Assembly: GCA_002476905.1 (NCBI GenBank)
Contig: DLND01000193.1
Span: 17,741-23,756 of the forward strand
Reading direction: 5' to 3'
Source of the DNA: Flavobacteriales bacterium UBA7519
Lineage (GTDB): Bacteria > Bacteroidota > Bacteroidia > Flavobacteriales > Weeksellaceae
DNA length: 6,016 nucleotides
Positions 1 through 5,967 of this stretch are shown here, in pieces. Made by a program: the position numbers and the translations under genes. The notes under the pieces are model-generated. The model worked only from the letters and a program-made list of their open reading frames with translations, did not search any database and had not been told where the DNA came from. The stretch's first letter is position 1. Every line of letters begins with the position of its first letter.

Positions 1-8
1 AGCTTAAT

Positions 9-110
9 CCCGCTTTCCACTATATCTTTTTTGTCATTGCGAACGAAGTGAAGCAATCTGTTGAACATTTAGCCATCGCAATAACAAAAAAGGATGCCGT
101 TGTAATCGGG
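9..110. repeat. Imperfect palindromic intergenic element
   Basis: The core arms are 27-42 and 76-91, sixteen bases complementary except for one mismatch (TTTTTTGTCATTGCGA against TTTTTTGTTATTGCGA when read as reverse complement). Weaker complementarity continues outward to CCCG at 9-12 and CGGG at 107-110. The interior contains a second possible hairpin, ATTGC at 36-40 with GCAAT at 53-57. No ORF of note crosses it. It resembles, from memory, dispersed 'GTCATTGCGAACGAAGTGAAGCAATC' type repeats found between genes in many Bacteroidota, but that cannot be confirmed from one copy. It could also act as a terminator for a gene lying left of the window. The left boundary is uncertain because the window begins here. 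Confidence 0.55.
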
Positions 111-158
111 GCTAGGGATTTTGTCATCCAAATAAAGTTTTAAAATCAAAAAGAAATT

Positions 159-252
159 AACCACAACTTTTGTCATTGTTTGATAAACGAAGCGCCTTTG
201 CGAGCTTAAAAATGTTTTCAATATTTTCAAAAATCTTTGTGGACTTTGCGGT
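159..252. repeat. Diverged copy of ACCACAAAG-type intergenic repeat
   Basis: CTTTGTGGACTTTGCGGT at 235-252 is the reverse complement of ACCGCAAAGTCCACAAAG, which has the same two-unit layout as the AACCACAAAAGTCACAAAAG arms at 3820-3942. A matching left end, AACCACAA, lies at 159-166, so the segment could be an eroded inverted-repeat element. The related string CCTTTGCGAGCTT lies between them at 195-207. No coding region is visible. The match to the other copies is imperfect, so the element ends are estimates. Confidence 0.4.
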
Positions 253-278
253 CAAATGAATCAAAAAATAATTAAATT

Positions 279-306
279 GAGCCGTTAAGTTTTTAAAGGC
301 TCTTTT
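279..306 (+). terminator. Terminator-like hairpin upstream of the nuclease gene
   Basis: GAGCC at 279-283 pairs with GGCTC at 298-302. After one mismatch, TTAA at 285-288 pairs with TTAA at 293-296 around a GTTT loop, and the stem is followed directly by TTTT at 303-306. On the plus strand this has the shape of a weak Rho-independent terminator. It would separate the nuclease gene, which begins 79 bases later, from anything transcribed from the left. The T-tract is short, so efficiency is uncertain. No plus-strand gene upstream is visible inside the window for it to serve. Confidence 0.4.
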
Positions 307-350
307 ATAAGATAGTATGAGCATTTTTCAGTCTATCACCAATTAGCTTT

Positions 351-380
351 ATCAATTATAATTCATCAATTATCAATTAT
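351..380. repeat. Short direct repeats of ATCAATTAT before a start codon
   Basis: Copies of ATCAATTAT lie at 351-359, 365-373 and 372-380, the last two overlapping. They run to within five bases of the ATG at 386. The tract is pure A/T apart from the single C of each copy and contains no Shine-Dalgarno-like sequence. It probably forms the unstructured 5' leader of the nuclease mRNA; a regulatory role is only a guess. Confidence 0.6.
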
Positions 381-385
381 AAAAA

Positions 386-3079
386 ATGCAGTTTCTTCAG
401 AAGATTATTACAGAGTTATTAGAAAATCATCATGATATTTCCGAACTGGATATTGTTTTACCCGGAAAAAGACCAATGGTTTTTATCAAAAGAATCTTGC
501 AGGAAAAGCAATATCAAGGACTTTTACCCAACTTCGTTACAATCGATGAGCTAATTGCCGAACTTTCTGAAAATGTAGAAATCAAGGGAATTGCACTTTG
601 GTTATTCGCGTTCCGTATTTATAATAAAATTGATTCTTCCGAAGACTTCTCCGGTTTTCTAAAATGGTTTCCGACTTTGCAGAAAGATTGGGACGATATG
701 ATGAAGTTTTCAGATGACGACCAAAAAATCCTGCTTTGGATGCTGGACGAAGAACGGATTAAAAATTGGGGCGAAAATCTCGGCGACGAAGACAATCCAA
801 GAAAACGAAACCTCAATTTCTGGCGAAAAATGAACGAGTTTCTCCCACTTCTCAAAGCAGAATTGAAGAAAGAAAATCTCGCAACTTCCGGAATGTTGTA
901 TCAAGATGCTTTTTCCGAGATCGGAAATTTTGCCAAACAAACCAATCGGCAGTTTGTATTTTGTGGATTCAATGCGTTGTCGAGAGTGGAAGAGCAATTG
1001 GTAAGACAGCTTTTGCAATGGAACAAAGCGGAAACTTATTTCCAAGCCGACCAATATTATATTGATGACGAAAGGCAAGAATCCGGAAAATTCCTGAGAG
1101 AAACTTTGAAATGGAAAGAATTTAATGATAACAGAAATTTTAAATGGATTGAAAATCAATTCTCACAACCAAAAAGCATCAAAACCTATGAAGTTTCGGG
1201 AAACATTGTTCAAGCTAAATTCCTTCCCGAAATCCTGAAAAAAATTCCAAAAAATGAATTGTCAGAAACTGCTTTGGTTCTATTGGATGAGAATCTTTTA
1301 CCTGCAGTTTTAGACAGTTTAAATGCCGTTGAAAGCGTGAATATCACAATGGGATTTCCGTTAAAGAATCTCTCGTTCAGTAATGCAATTAAAAAGCTTT
1401 TTTATCTTCAGAAGCAACAGGAGAAAAAATCATCAAGTTATTATTACGCCGATGTTTTACCAATTTTGGAAGAATTACCAAACGACGAAAAAGATTCTGA
1501 AATTATCCGAAATTTTATCTTCGCGATAGAAGAGAGAAACATCGTTTATATTTCTAGAACTTTGTTGCAGGAATTACTTGGAAACCTCAGTTATTTCCAG
1601 CTTTTACAGAAACCTGAAAACTACCAGACATTTTTAGATTTGTTGATTAAATTCTGTTATGAACTCAAATTCAAAGAGCTGGATGATATTCAGTACGAGA
1701 ATATTGCATTGTTTGAGAACGTTTTCAAAATCATCAAAAATCAATTATTACCTTATCAAATTGATGTTAAAATAGAAACTTTGGAAATTCTCATCAATCA
1801 ATTAGTTAATTCAGAAAGTATTGATTTTGTGGGAGAACCGCTAGCAGGATTCCAGATTATGGGACTTTTGGAGACGCGTCTTTTGAACTTCAAAAATATC
1901 ATTCTGTTATCCGTAAACGAAGGGAAATTACCATTAGGAAACACTCAAAATACTTACATCCCGTTCGATGTCCGCAAGAATTTTGGATTGAATACTTTCT
2001 TGGAAAATGACAGTATTTATGCTTATCATTTTTATAGATTGATTCAGAATTCGGAAAACGTTCATTTGCTTTATAATGCTTTGAGTTCTGGTGTGAATAC
2101 AGGCGAAAAAAGCCGTTTCATCACACAATTGGAAATGGAAAGTCAACATCATATAGAACATATCATTATCGAAAATTCCTCAGAGCCAATTGCTCAGGAA
2201 TTGATGAAAATCGATAAAAATGAAGAAGTAGTGCGACTTTTGAACGAATGGAAGAAGCGAGTTTCTCCTTCGCATCTCGTGACCTATCTTTATAATCCGA
2301 TTGATTTTTATCTTAATAATCTTCTCAAAACCAGAGAAACCAACGAAATTGAAGAAGAACTTTCGCAAAGAAATTATGGAAATTTGGTTCATTATGCACT
2401 GCAATATTTACACGAACCAATTAAAGGTAAAATATTATCTATTAACGATTTAGAAAGTTTACTTCAACAAACAGATTCAGCGATTACCTTTGCGATTGAA
2501 AAGCTGAAACACCAACCTGAGTTCTATGACCGCGGAATGAATTACATCCACAAAGAAATTGCCAAAAGGGTAGTGCGTAATATTGTAGAATACGATTTGG
2601 AATTGGTTAAAAAAGGTTCTGCTTTGGAGATTCTGGATTTGGAAAAAGAAATCAATTGTGTTTTTTTCCTTGATGATAATAAAACCGACAAAATCAGTTT
2701 TTATGGTTTTATCGACAGAATAGATAAATTGGACGGGATAACCAGAGTAATTGATTACAAGACGGCAAAACCGAAAAACCTGACGATTAATCTTGGCAAA
2801 AACAAAGAAGAAAAACTCCCAGAATTATTTTTCCGAGACGATTACAAGCAAGCTTTACAGCTTTCGATTTATAAATATTGTATCAAAAACGTTTTGAACA
2901 TCAATCCAGATAATATTGAAACAGCAATCTGGTCTTTTGCAGAAGTCAATAATGGTCCGCAAAAACTGAATTTCGTTGATATTGAAGATAATGAAGTGGA
3001 AGATTCTATCAGAAATTTAATTTTTGAAATCCTGAATCCTGAGGTTCCTTTTGAGGAAAAAGAAAAAGTGAGTTGGTAG
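386..3079 (+). CDS. AddB/RecB-like protein with PD-(D/E)XK nuclease domain
   Basis: This 897-residue protein resembles the AddB subunit of AddAB-type helicase-nucleases, which process double-strand ends for recombinational repair in the cytoplasm. LPGKR at residues 25-29 and FCGFNALSRVEE near 192-203 match the N-terminal AddB region. A helicase-fold segment follows at about 483-517 (GFQIMGLLETR, then VNEGKLP). The C-terminal RecB-type nuclease is well supported: YGNLVHYAL (H669), GFIDRID (774-780), VIDYKT (D790, K792) and QLSIYKY (825-831). No Walker A motif (GxxGxGKT) is present, and the four cysteines (193, 424, 758, 832) are not placed like the AddB Fe-S cluster ligands. ATG 386 is the start because an in-frame TAA lies at 380-382. 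It is shorter than Firmicutes AddB (over 1,100 residues). No AddA-like partner gene is visible in the window. The nuclease domain is certain; the AddB assignment is probable. Confidence 0.9.
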   Translation: MQFLQKIITELLENHHDISELDIVLPGKRPMVFIKRILQEKQYQGLLPNFVTIDELIAELSENVEIKGIALWLFAFRIYNKIDSSEDFSGFLKWFPTLQKDWDDMMKFSDDDQKILLWMLDEERIKNWGENLGDEDNPRKRNLNFWRKMNEFLPLLKAELKKENLATSGMLYQDAFSEIGNFAKQTNRQFVFCGFNALSRVEEQLVRQLLQWNKAETYFQADQYYIDDERQESGKFLRETLKWKEFNDNRNFKWIENQFSQPKSIKTYEVSGNIVQAKFLPEILKKIPKNELSETALVLLDENLLPAVLDSLNAVESVNITMGFPLKNLSFSNAIKKLFYLQKQQEKKSSSYYYADVLPILEELPNDEKDSEIIRNFIFAIEERNIVYISRTLLQELLGNLSYFQLLQKPENYQTFLDLLIKFCYELKFKELDDIQYENIALFENVFKIIKNQLLPYQIDVKIETLEILINQLVNSESIDFVGEPLAGFQIMGLLETRLLNFKNIILLSVNEGKLPLGNTQNTYIPFDVRKNFGLNTFLENDSIYAYHFYRLIQNSENVHLLYNALSSGVNTGEKSRFITQLEMESQHHIEHIIIENSSEPIAQELMKIDKNEEVVRLLNEWKKRVSPSHLVTYLYNPIDFYLNNLLKTRETNEIEEELSQRNYGNLVHYALQYLHEPIKGKILSINDLESLLQQTDSAITFAIEKLKHQPEFYDRGMNYIHKEIAKRVVRNIVEYDLELVKKGSALEILDLEKEINCVFFLDDNKTDKISFYGFIDRIDKLDGITRVIDYKTAKPKNLTINLGKNKEEKLPELFFRDDYKQALQLSIYKYCIKNVLNINPDNIETAIWSFAEVNNGPQKLNFVDIEDNEVEDSIRNLIFEILNPEVPFEEKEKVSW

Positions 3080-3083
3080 GAAT

Positions 3084-3149
3084 TTTCTCGCAGATAAAGC
3101 CAATGCTGATTTATAATACATCCGCTAAAGTAGCGCAATCTGCGAGAGA
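3084..3149. terminator. Palindrome between convergent genes, possible bidirectional terminator
   Basis: TCTCGCAGAT at 3086-3095 is perfectly complementary to ATCTGCGAGA at 3138-3147, and the stem can extend one wobble and one A-T pair outward. Inside the loop a second small hairpin forms from CGCTA (3123-3127) and TAGCG (3131-3135). The element fills the 75-base gap between the stop codons of the nuclease and amidase genes, a position suited to a two-way terminator. It lacks a strong T-tract on either side (only TTTT at 3083-3086, which would follow the stem on the minus strand). It may equally be a copy of a dispersed repeat built from CGCAGAT-like words. Confidence 0.5.
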
Positions 3150-3154
3150 CAATT

Positions 3155-3805
3155 TTAAGGTTGACTTTTCAGTTTCAAATCATTCAATTTTTCTCTTACT
3201 TTTTTCATAAACTCAGAGCCAGGATCTTCTTTACTCGTAAAATATTTTGGATTGGTTTCTTTCCAAAGTTTAGAATTCCTGAAAACACCATACTCCGAAT
3301 GTCCAATTAGATATTCAATAGGATATTTTTTCGAGAGATATTTGACCAATTCTGCGTTCGCTTCTACTTGTTTATCGGTCAAAGGTTGAGATTTACTTCC
3401 TATATTTTCTACACCAATAGCGCAATAATTAAGACCAATGGTGTGTCTTGCAAATAATCCTGGATCAACTAACTGGTAAACCGTCCCGTCTCTATCCACC
3501 AGAAAATGAGCAGAAACATTGAGAGAACTCTGTTTCTTAAGCGTTGCTCTTTGATTCGCCAGATACAAATTGTTGAAGTATCTGAAATTCGACTCAATTG
3601 TTCCTCCACCAGTGTAATGCAGAACAATAATTTTCGGTGTGATATTCGGGGTTTTCTGGATTAGATTGTGATGGTCTTTCATATAATCCAAACTAAGATT
3701 CATTCTTTCCTTAGAATAATCAATCGGTTTTTGAATGATTTTAAGGTTTTGAGCTTGGAATATTAGACAAAAAACTAGAAATAAAAGTTGGAAAATCCTT
3801 TTCAT
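3155..3805 (-). CDS. Secreted N-acetylmuramoyl-L-alanine amidase (Amidase_2/AmpD-like)
   Basis: This is a 216-residue zinc amidase of the Amidase_2 (PGRP/AmpD) fold, which cuts the bond between muramic acid and the stem peptide of peptidoglycan. Residues 1-19 form a signal peptide (MKR, hydrophobic core, FQAQ end); C13 does not sit in a good lipobox, so signal peptidase I processing is more likely. Expected catalytic residues are visible: H63 in VLHYTG, H169 in IGHSEY and D194 in KEDPG as zinc ligands, and E133 in GVEN as the catalytic acid. The segment SAHFLVDRDGTVYQLV (98-113) is typical of the family. AmpD itself is cytoplasmic; the export signal here points to a periplasmic or outer-envelope role. 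The gene follows the DUF1287 gene on the same strand after 146 bases. There is no Shine-Dalgarno sequence before the ATG, only AATATTTATA. Confidence 0.93.
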   Translation of the reverse strand: MKRIFQLLFLVFCLIFQAQNLKIIQKPIDYSKERMNLSLDYMKDHHNLIQKTPNITPKIIVLHYTGGGTIESNFRYFNNLYLANQRATLKKQSSLNVSAHFLVDRDGTVYQLVDPGLFARHTIGLNYCAIGVENIGSKSQPLTDKQVEANAELVKYLSKKYPIEYLIGHSEYGVFRNSKLWKETNPKYFTSKEDPGSEFMKKVREKLNDLKLKSQP

Positions 3806-3819
3806 TATAAATATTTATA

Positions 3820-3942
3820 AACCACAAAAGTCACAAAAGTTTTTTAGATTAACAAAAAGATAAAATAAGTACTGGTTATAAACTCTTTTTTTGTTGTTTT
3901 TTAATATCCATAATAGTAATGTCTTTTGTGACTTTTGTGGTT
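3820..3942. repeat. 20-bp perfect inverted repeat filling an intergenic gap
   Basis: AACCACAAAAGTCACAAAAG at 3820-3839 is the exact reverse complement of 3923-3942. Each arm is itself a near-duplicate of CACAAAAG (CACAAAAG, T, CACAAAAG). A second, A/T-rich stem is possible inside the 83-base loop, AACAAAAAGA (3851-3860) against TCTTTTTTTGTT (3884-3895) with two extra T. The element lies 9 bases past the DUF1287 stop and 14 bases before the amidase start, so it makes up most of this gap. As RNA it could fold into a long stem just ahead of the amidase start codon. It may be a repeat family member, an mRNA stabiliser, an attenuator, or a terminator with poor T-tracts. Confidence 0.8.
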
Positions 3943-3951
3943 CAATATCTT

Positions 3952-4524
3952 CTACTTAGAATATTGATAATGTCCCGTAATCGTCCAATCAAAAAGACAA
4001 TCCTGTAAAACCTGTCCGGCTCCGATATTATGAGAAATCAAAAAACGCTTGCCATCTGCTGATTTTTTATTGACAACAATTCCGATATGTGTCAGATTTT
4101 TAGGCAAATCCCAAGTGATGATATCGCCTGGAACATAATCTTTCGCATCATTCGTAATGGATTTTACTTTCCCAAATCTCGAAAAGAAAACCATCAGATT
4201 CGGAACACGTCTGTGGTCAATATTGGTATCTGTTTTCTTCAATCTCCATTTCTTTGGATATTTGGAAAAATTCTTCGCCATATCTTCGTGAACTTCCTTC
4301 TGCAAATCGATTCCCAACTTTCGATAAGCTCTGATGACAACATCCGTACAAACCCCTTTTCCTGCAGGTACATCACCGTTCGGGTATTTTATATTAAAAT
4401 AAGTAGGGTCATAAACGACTTTATCTTTAGTTAAATTAATGGCTGCATTCGACAGTTTGGTTTGAAAATTTTGTCCAAAGACTGTAACAGAAACAACGAA
4501 GAGAATGACGAAATATTTTTGCAC
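3952..4524 (-). CDS. Secreted DUF1287 (YijF-like) protein
   Basis: This 190-residue protein matches the DUF1287 family (E. coli YijF), which has no settled function. Family signatures are clear: YDPTYFNIKYPNGDVPAGKGVCTDVVIRAYR (38-67), IDHRRVPNL (102-110), DYVPGDIITWDL (129-140), LTHIGIVV (144-151) and ISHNIGAG (163-170). The order C59, H146, H165 resembles a cysteine-peptidase (NlpC/P60 or papain-like) triad; that is inference. Residues 1-17 are a signal peptide (hydrophobic VILFVVSVTVFG, then Q18), so the protein acts outside the cytoplasm. The start is GTG at 4524: the in-frame codons upstream reach a TAA without an ATG, and the signal peptide begins immediately. An out-of-frame ATG overlaps this GTG. 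The gene lies between a strong terminator upstream and the inverted-repeat gap before the amidase gene, with which it may share envelope function. Confidence 0.88.
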   Translation of the reverse strand: MQKYFVILFVVSVTVFGQNFQTKLSNAAINLTKDKVVYDPTYFNIKYPNGDVPAGKGVCTDVVIRAYRKLGIDLQKEVHEDMAKNFSKYPKKWRLKKTDTNIDHRRVPNLMVFFSRFGKVKSITNDAKDYVPGDIITWDLPKNLTHIGIVVNKKSADGKRFLISHNIGAGQVLQDCLFDWTITGHYQYSK

Positions 4525-4555
4525 ATTAAGTTTTTTTGTGGTTTATATCTGAACG

Positions 4556-4583
4556 AAAAAACCTACGAAAATATTCCGCAGGT
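4556..4583 (-). terminator. Intrinsic terminator of the dehydrogenase gene
   Basis: Read on the minus strand, ACCTGCG (4583-4577) pairs with CGTAGGT (4567-4561), seven pairs including one G-U, around a nine-base loop. The stem runs into six T (4561-4556). It lies 32 bases beyond the stop codon of the glutaryl-CoA dehydrogenase-like gene and about 30 bases before the DUF1287 start. It therefore probably ends the dehydrogenase transcript. This leaves very little room for a separate promoter for the DUF1287 gene unless that promoter overlaps the hairpin. Confidence 0.75.
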
Positions 4584-4615
4584 GTTGGTTAAAAATATAT
4601 AAGATTGATTTGGTC

Positions 4616-5797
4616 TTATCCAAAGGCATTGATGCCGGTAATATCCATTCCCGTAATCAGTAAATGAATGTCGTGCGTTCCTTCGTATGTAATCACGGAT
4701 TCAAGATTCGCTGCGTGGCGCATCATCGGGAATTCTCCCATTATGCCCATTCCGCCAAGCATTTGACGAGATTCTCTTGCAATGTCGATGGCCATTTTTA
4801 CATTATTTCTCTTCGCCATAGAGATTTGCGCAGGCGAAGCTTTATGTGCATTTTTAAGATTTCCTAACTGTAGGCAAAGCAATTGCGCTTTGGTAATTTC
4901 AGTTAAGAATTCAGCTAATTTCTTTTGCTGTAGCTGGAAAGAAGCAATCGGTTTTCCGAATTGTTTTCTCTCTTTGGAATATTGAACGGCTGTGCAATAA
5001 CAATCCATCGCCGCACCAATTACGCCCCAAGAAATGCCGTATCTCGCTGAGTTAAGACAAGACAATGGTCCTTTCAAACCTTCAACATTTGGCAATATAT
5101 TTTCTTTCGGAACTTTCACATTATTGAAAACCAATTCTCCGGTTTTTGATGCTCTAAGACTCCATTTGTTATGCGTAGTAGGTGTTGTAAAACCTTCCAT
5201 TCCGCGCTCCAGAATCATCCCGCGTACTTTTCCGTCTTCGCCTTTTGCCCATACAACAGCAATGTCAGCAACAGGGGCGTTGGTAATCCACATCTTGGCA
5301 CCATTCAAAAGATAATGGTCGCCTTGGTCTGTGAATTTGGATTCCATAGAAGAAGGGTCAGATCCGTGGTTTGGCTCTGTCAAACCAAAACATCCAATCA
5401 TATCACCAGAAGCCAGCTTCGGAAGGTATTTTCTTTTTTGCTCCTCAGAACCATATTCGAAAATAGGAAACATTACCAAAGAAGACTGAACAGAAGCCGC
5501 AGAACGAACTGCCGAATCACCTCTTTCCAATTCCTGCATTATTAATCCATAAGAGATTTGGTCAAGTCCCGGACCACCGTATTCCTCAGGAATGTAAGGA
5601 CCAAGCGCACCGATATTTCCCAATTCTTTCATCAATCCTGGGATATCAGTATGATTTTGCGCAGCTTCATCAATCTTCGGCATTACGAAACTCTCCACCC
5701 AATTCCTTACAGAATCGCGGATAAGCTTGTGTTCTTCGGTCAAAAGAGCGTCTATGGAGTAATAATCTGGTATGCTTGTTAACGGGTAATATGACAT
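4616..5797 (-). CDS. gcdH: Glutaryl-CoA dehydrogenase-like acyl-CoA dehydrogenase
   Basis: This 393-residue flavoenzyme belongs to the acyl-CoA dehydrogenase family and is close to glutaryl-CoA dehydrogenase, which oxidises and decarboxylates glutaryl-CoA to crotonyl-CoA in lysine and tryptophan breakdown and passes electrons to ETF. Hallmarks seen: VRSAASVQSSLVM (97-109, R98 being the glutaryl-binding arginine position), CFGLTEPNHGSDPSS (136-150), MWITNAP (169-175), ARYGISWGVIGA (251-262), KQFGKPIASFQLQQKKLAE (278-296), RQMLGGMGI (344-352) and TYEGTHDIH (370-378, catalytic base E372). Human GCDH, as I recall it, shares these strings almost exactly. The start is taken at ATG 5797 (MSYYPL...). 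The reading frame is open to an earlier ATG at 5866, but those 23 extra codons do not look like family sequence. Whether the enzyme decarboxylates cannot be read from sequence alone. It ends at its own terminator. Confidence 0.88.
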   Translation of the reverse strand: MSYYPLTSIPDYYSIDALLTEEHKLIRDSVRNWVESFVMPKIDEAAQNHTDIPGLMKELGNIGALGPYIPEEYGGPGLDQISYGLIMQELERGDSAVRSAASVQSSLVMFPIFEYGSEEQKRKYLPKLASGDMIGCFGLTEPNHGSDPSSMESKFTDQGDHYLLNGAKMWITNAPVADIAVVWAKGEDGKVRGMILERGMEGFTTPTTHNKWSLRASKTGELVFNNVKVPKENILPNVEGLKGPLSCLNSARYGISWGVIGAAMDCYCTAVQYSKERKQFGKPIASFQLQQKKLAEFLTEITKAQLLCLQLGNLKNAHKASPAQISMAKRNNVKMAIDIARESRQMLGGMGIMGEFPMMRHAANLESVITYEGTHDIHLLITGMDITGINAFG

Positions 5798-5909
5798 TAT
5801 TTTTGTTTTGCCTAAAAATAAAGCTTTTCCTGAATAACCAAAATAGATTGTTAACAAATAATTCATTTTCTGAAAAACTTCACCAATGCGTAATTATATC
5901 TTAATAAAG

Positions 5910-5945
5910 AATCCGTCTCACAACAAAATTTGAGGCGGATTTTTT
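5910..5945. terminator. Hairpin terminator, probably bidirectional
   Basis: AATCCGTCTCA (5910-5920) pairs with TGAGGCGGATT (5931-5941), eleven pairs with one G-U, around a ten-base loop. On the plus strand the stem runs into T at 5940-5945. On the minus strand it is followed by the weaker CTTTATTAAG. The dehydrogenase gene starts to the left and reads away from it, so it does not end that gene. The likely user is a minus-strand gene whose last codons may be at 5968-6016. It would also shield the dehydrogenase promoter from read-through. Confidence 0.75.
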
Positions 5946-5967
5946 GTTATAAAAGTTTTTCAATATT

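Noticed and set aside
322..351. Possible Bacteroidota promoter before the nuclease gene (TAGCTTTA at 344-351)
   Set aside because: It departs from the TAnnTTTG consensus and there is no TTTG at the proper distance upstream, so it is no better than chance in AT-rich DNA. A similar weak candidate upstream of the dehydrogenase gene (5855-5886) was dropped for the same reason.
710..1159. 149-codon minus-strand open frame, and a 99-codon plus-strand frame at 766-1065
   Set aside because: Both lie wholly inside the nuclease gene, whose own frame is continuous and recognisable; the translations show no family features.
3820..3942. CRISPR-like or insertion-sequence ends
   Set aside because: There are only two arms in inverted orientation and no transposase or spacer series, so neither fits.
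4087..4434. 115-codon plus-strand frame
   Set aside because: It is antisense to the DUF1287 gene, whose family motifs fix the real frame.
5034..5545. Overlapping plus-strand frames of 93 and 124 codons
   Set aside because: They are antisense to the well-conserved centre of the dehydrogenase gene and have low-complexity, Arg/Ser-rich translations typical of shadow frames.
5798..5866. N-terminal extension of the dehydrogenase from ATG 5866
   Set aside because: The 23 extra residues do not resemble the family N-terminus, and MSYYPL at 5797 gives a normal-length enzyme.
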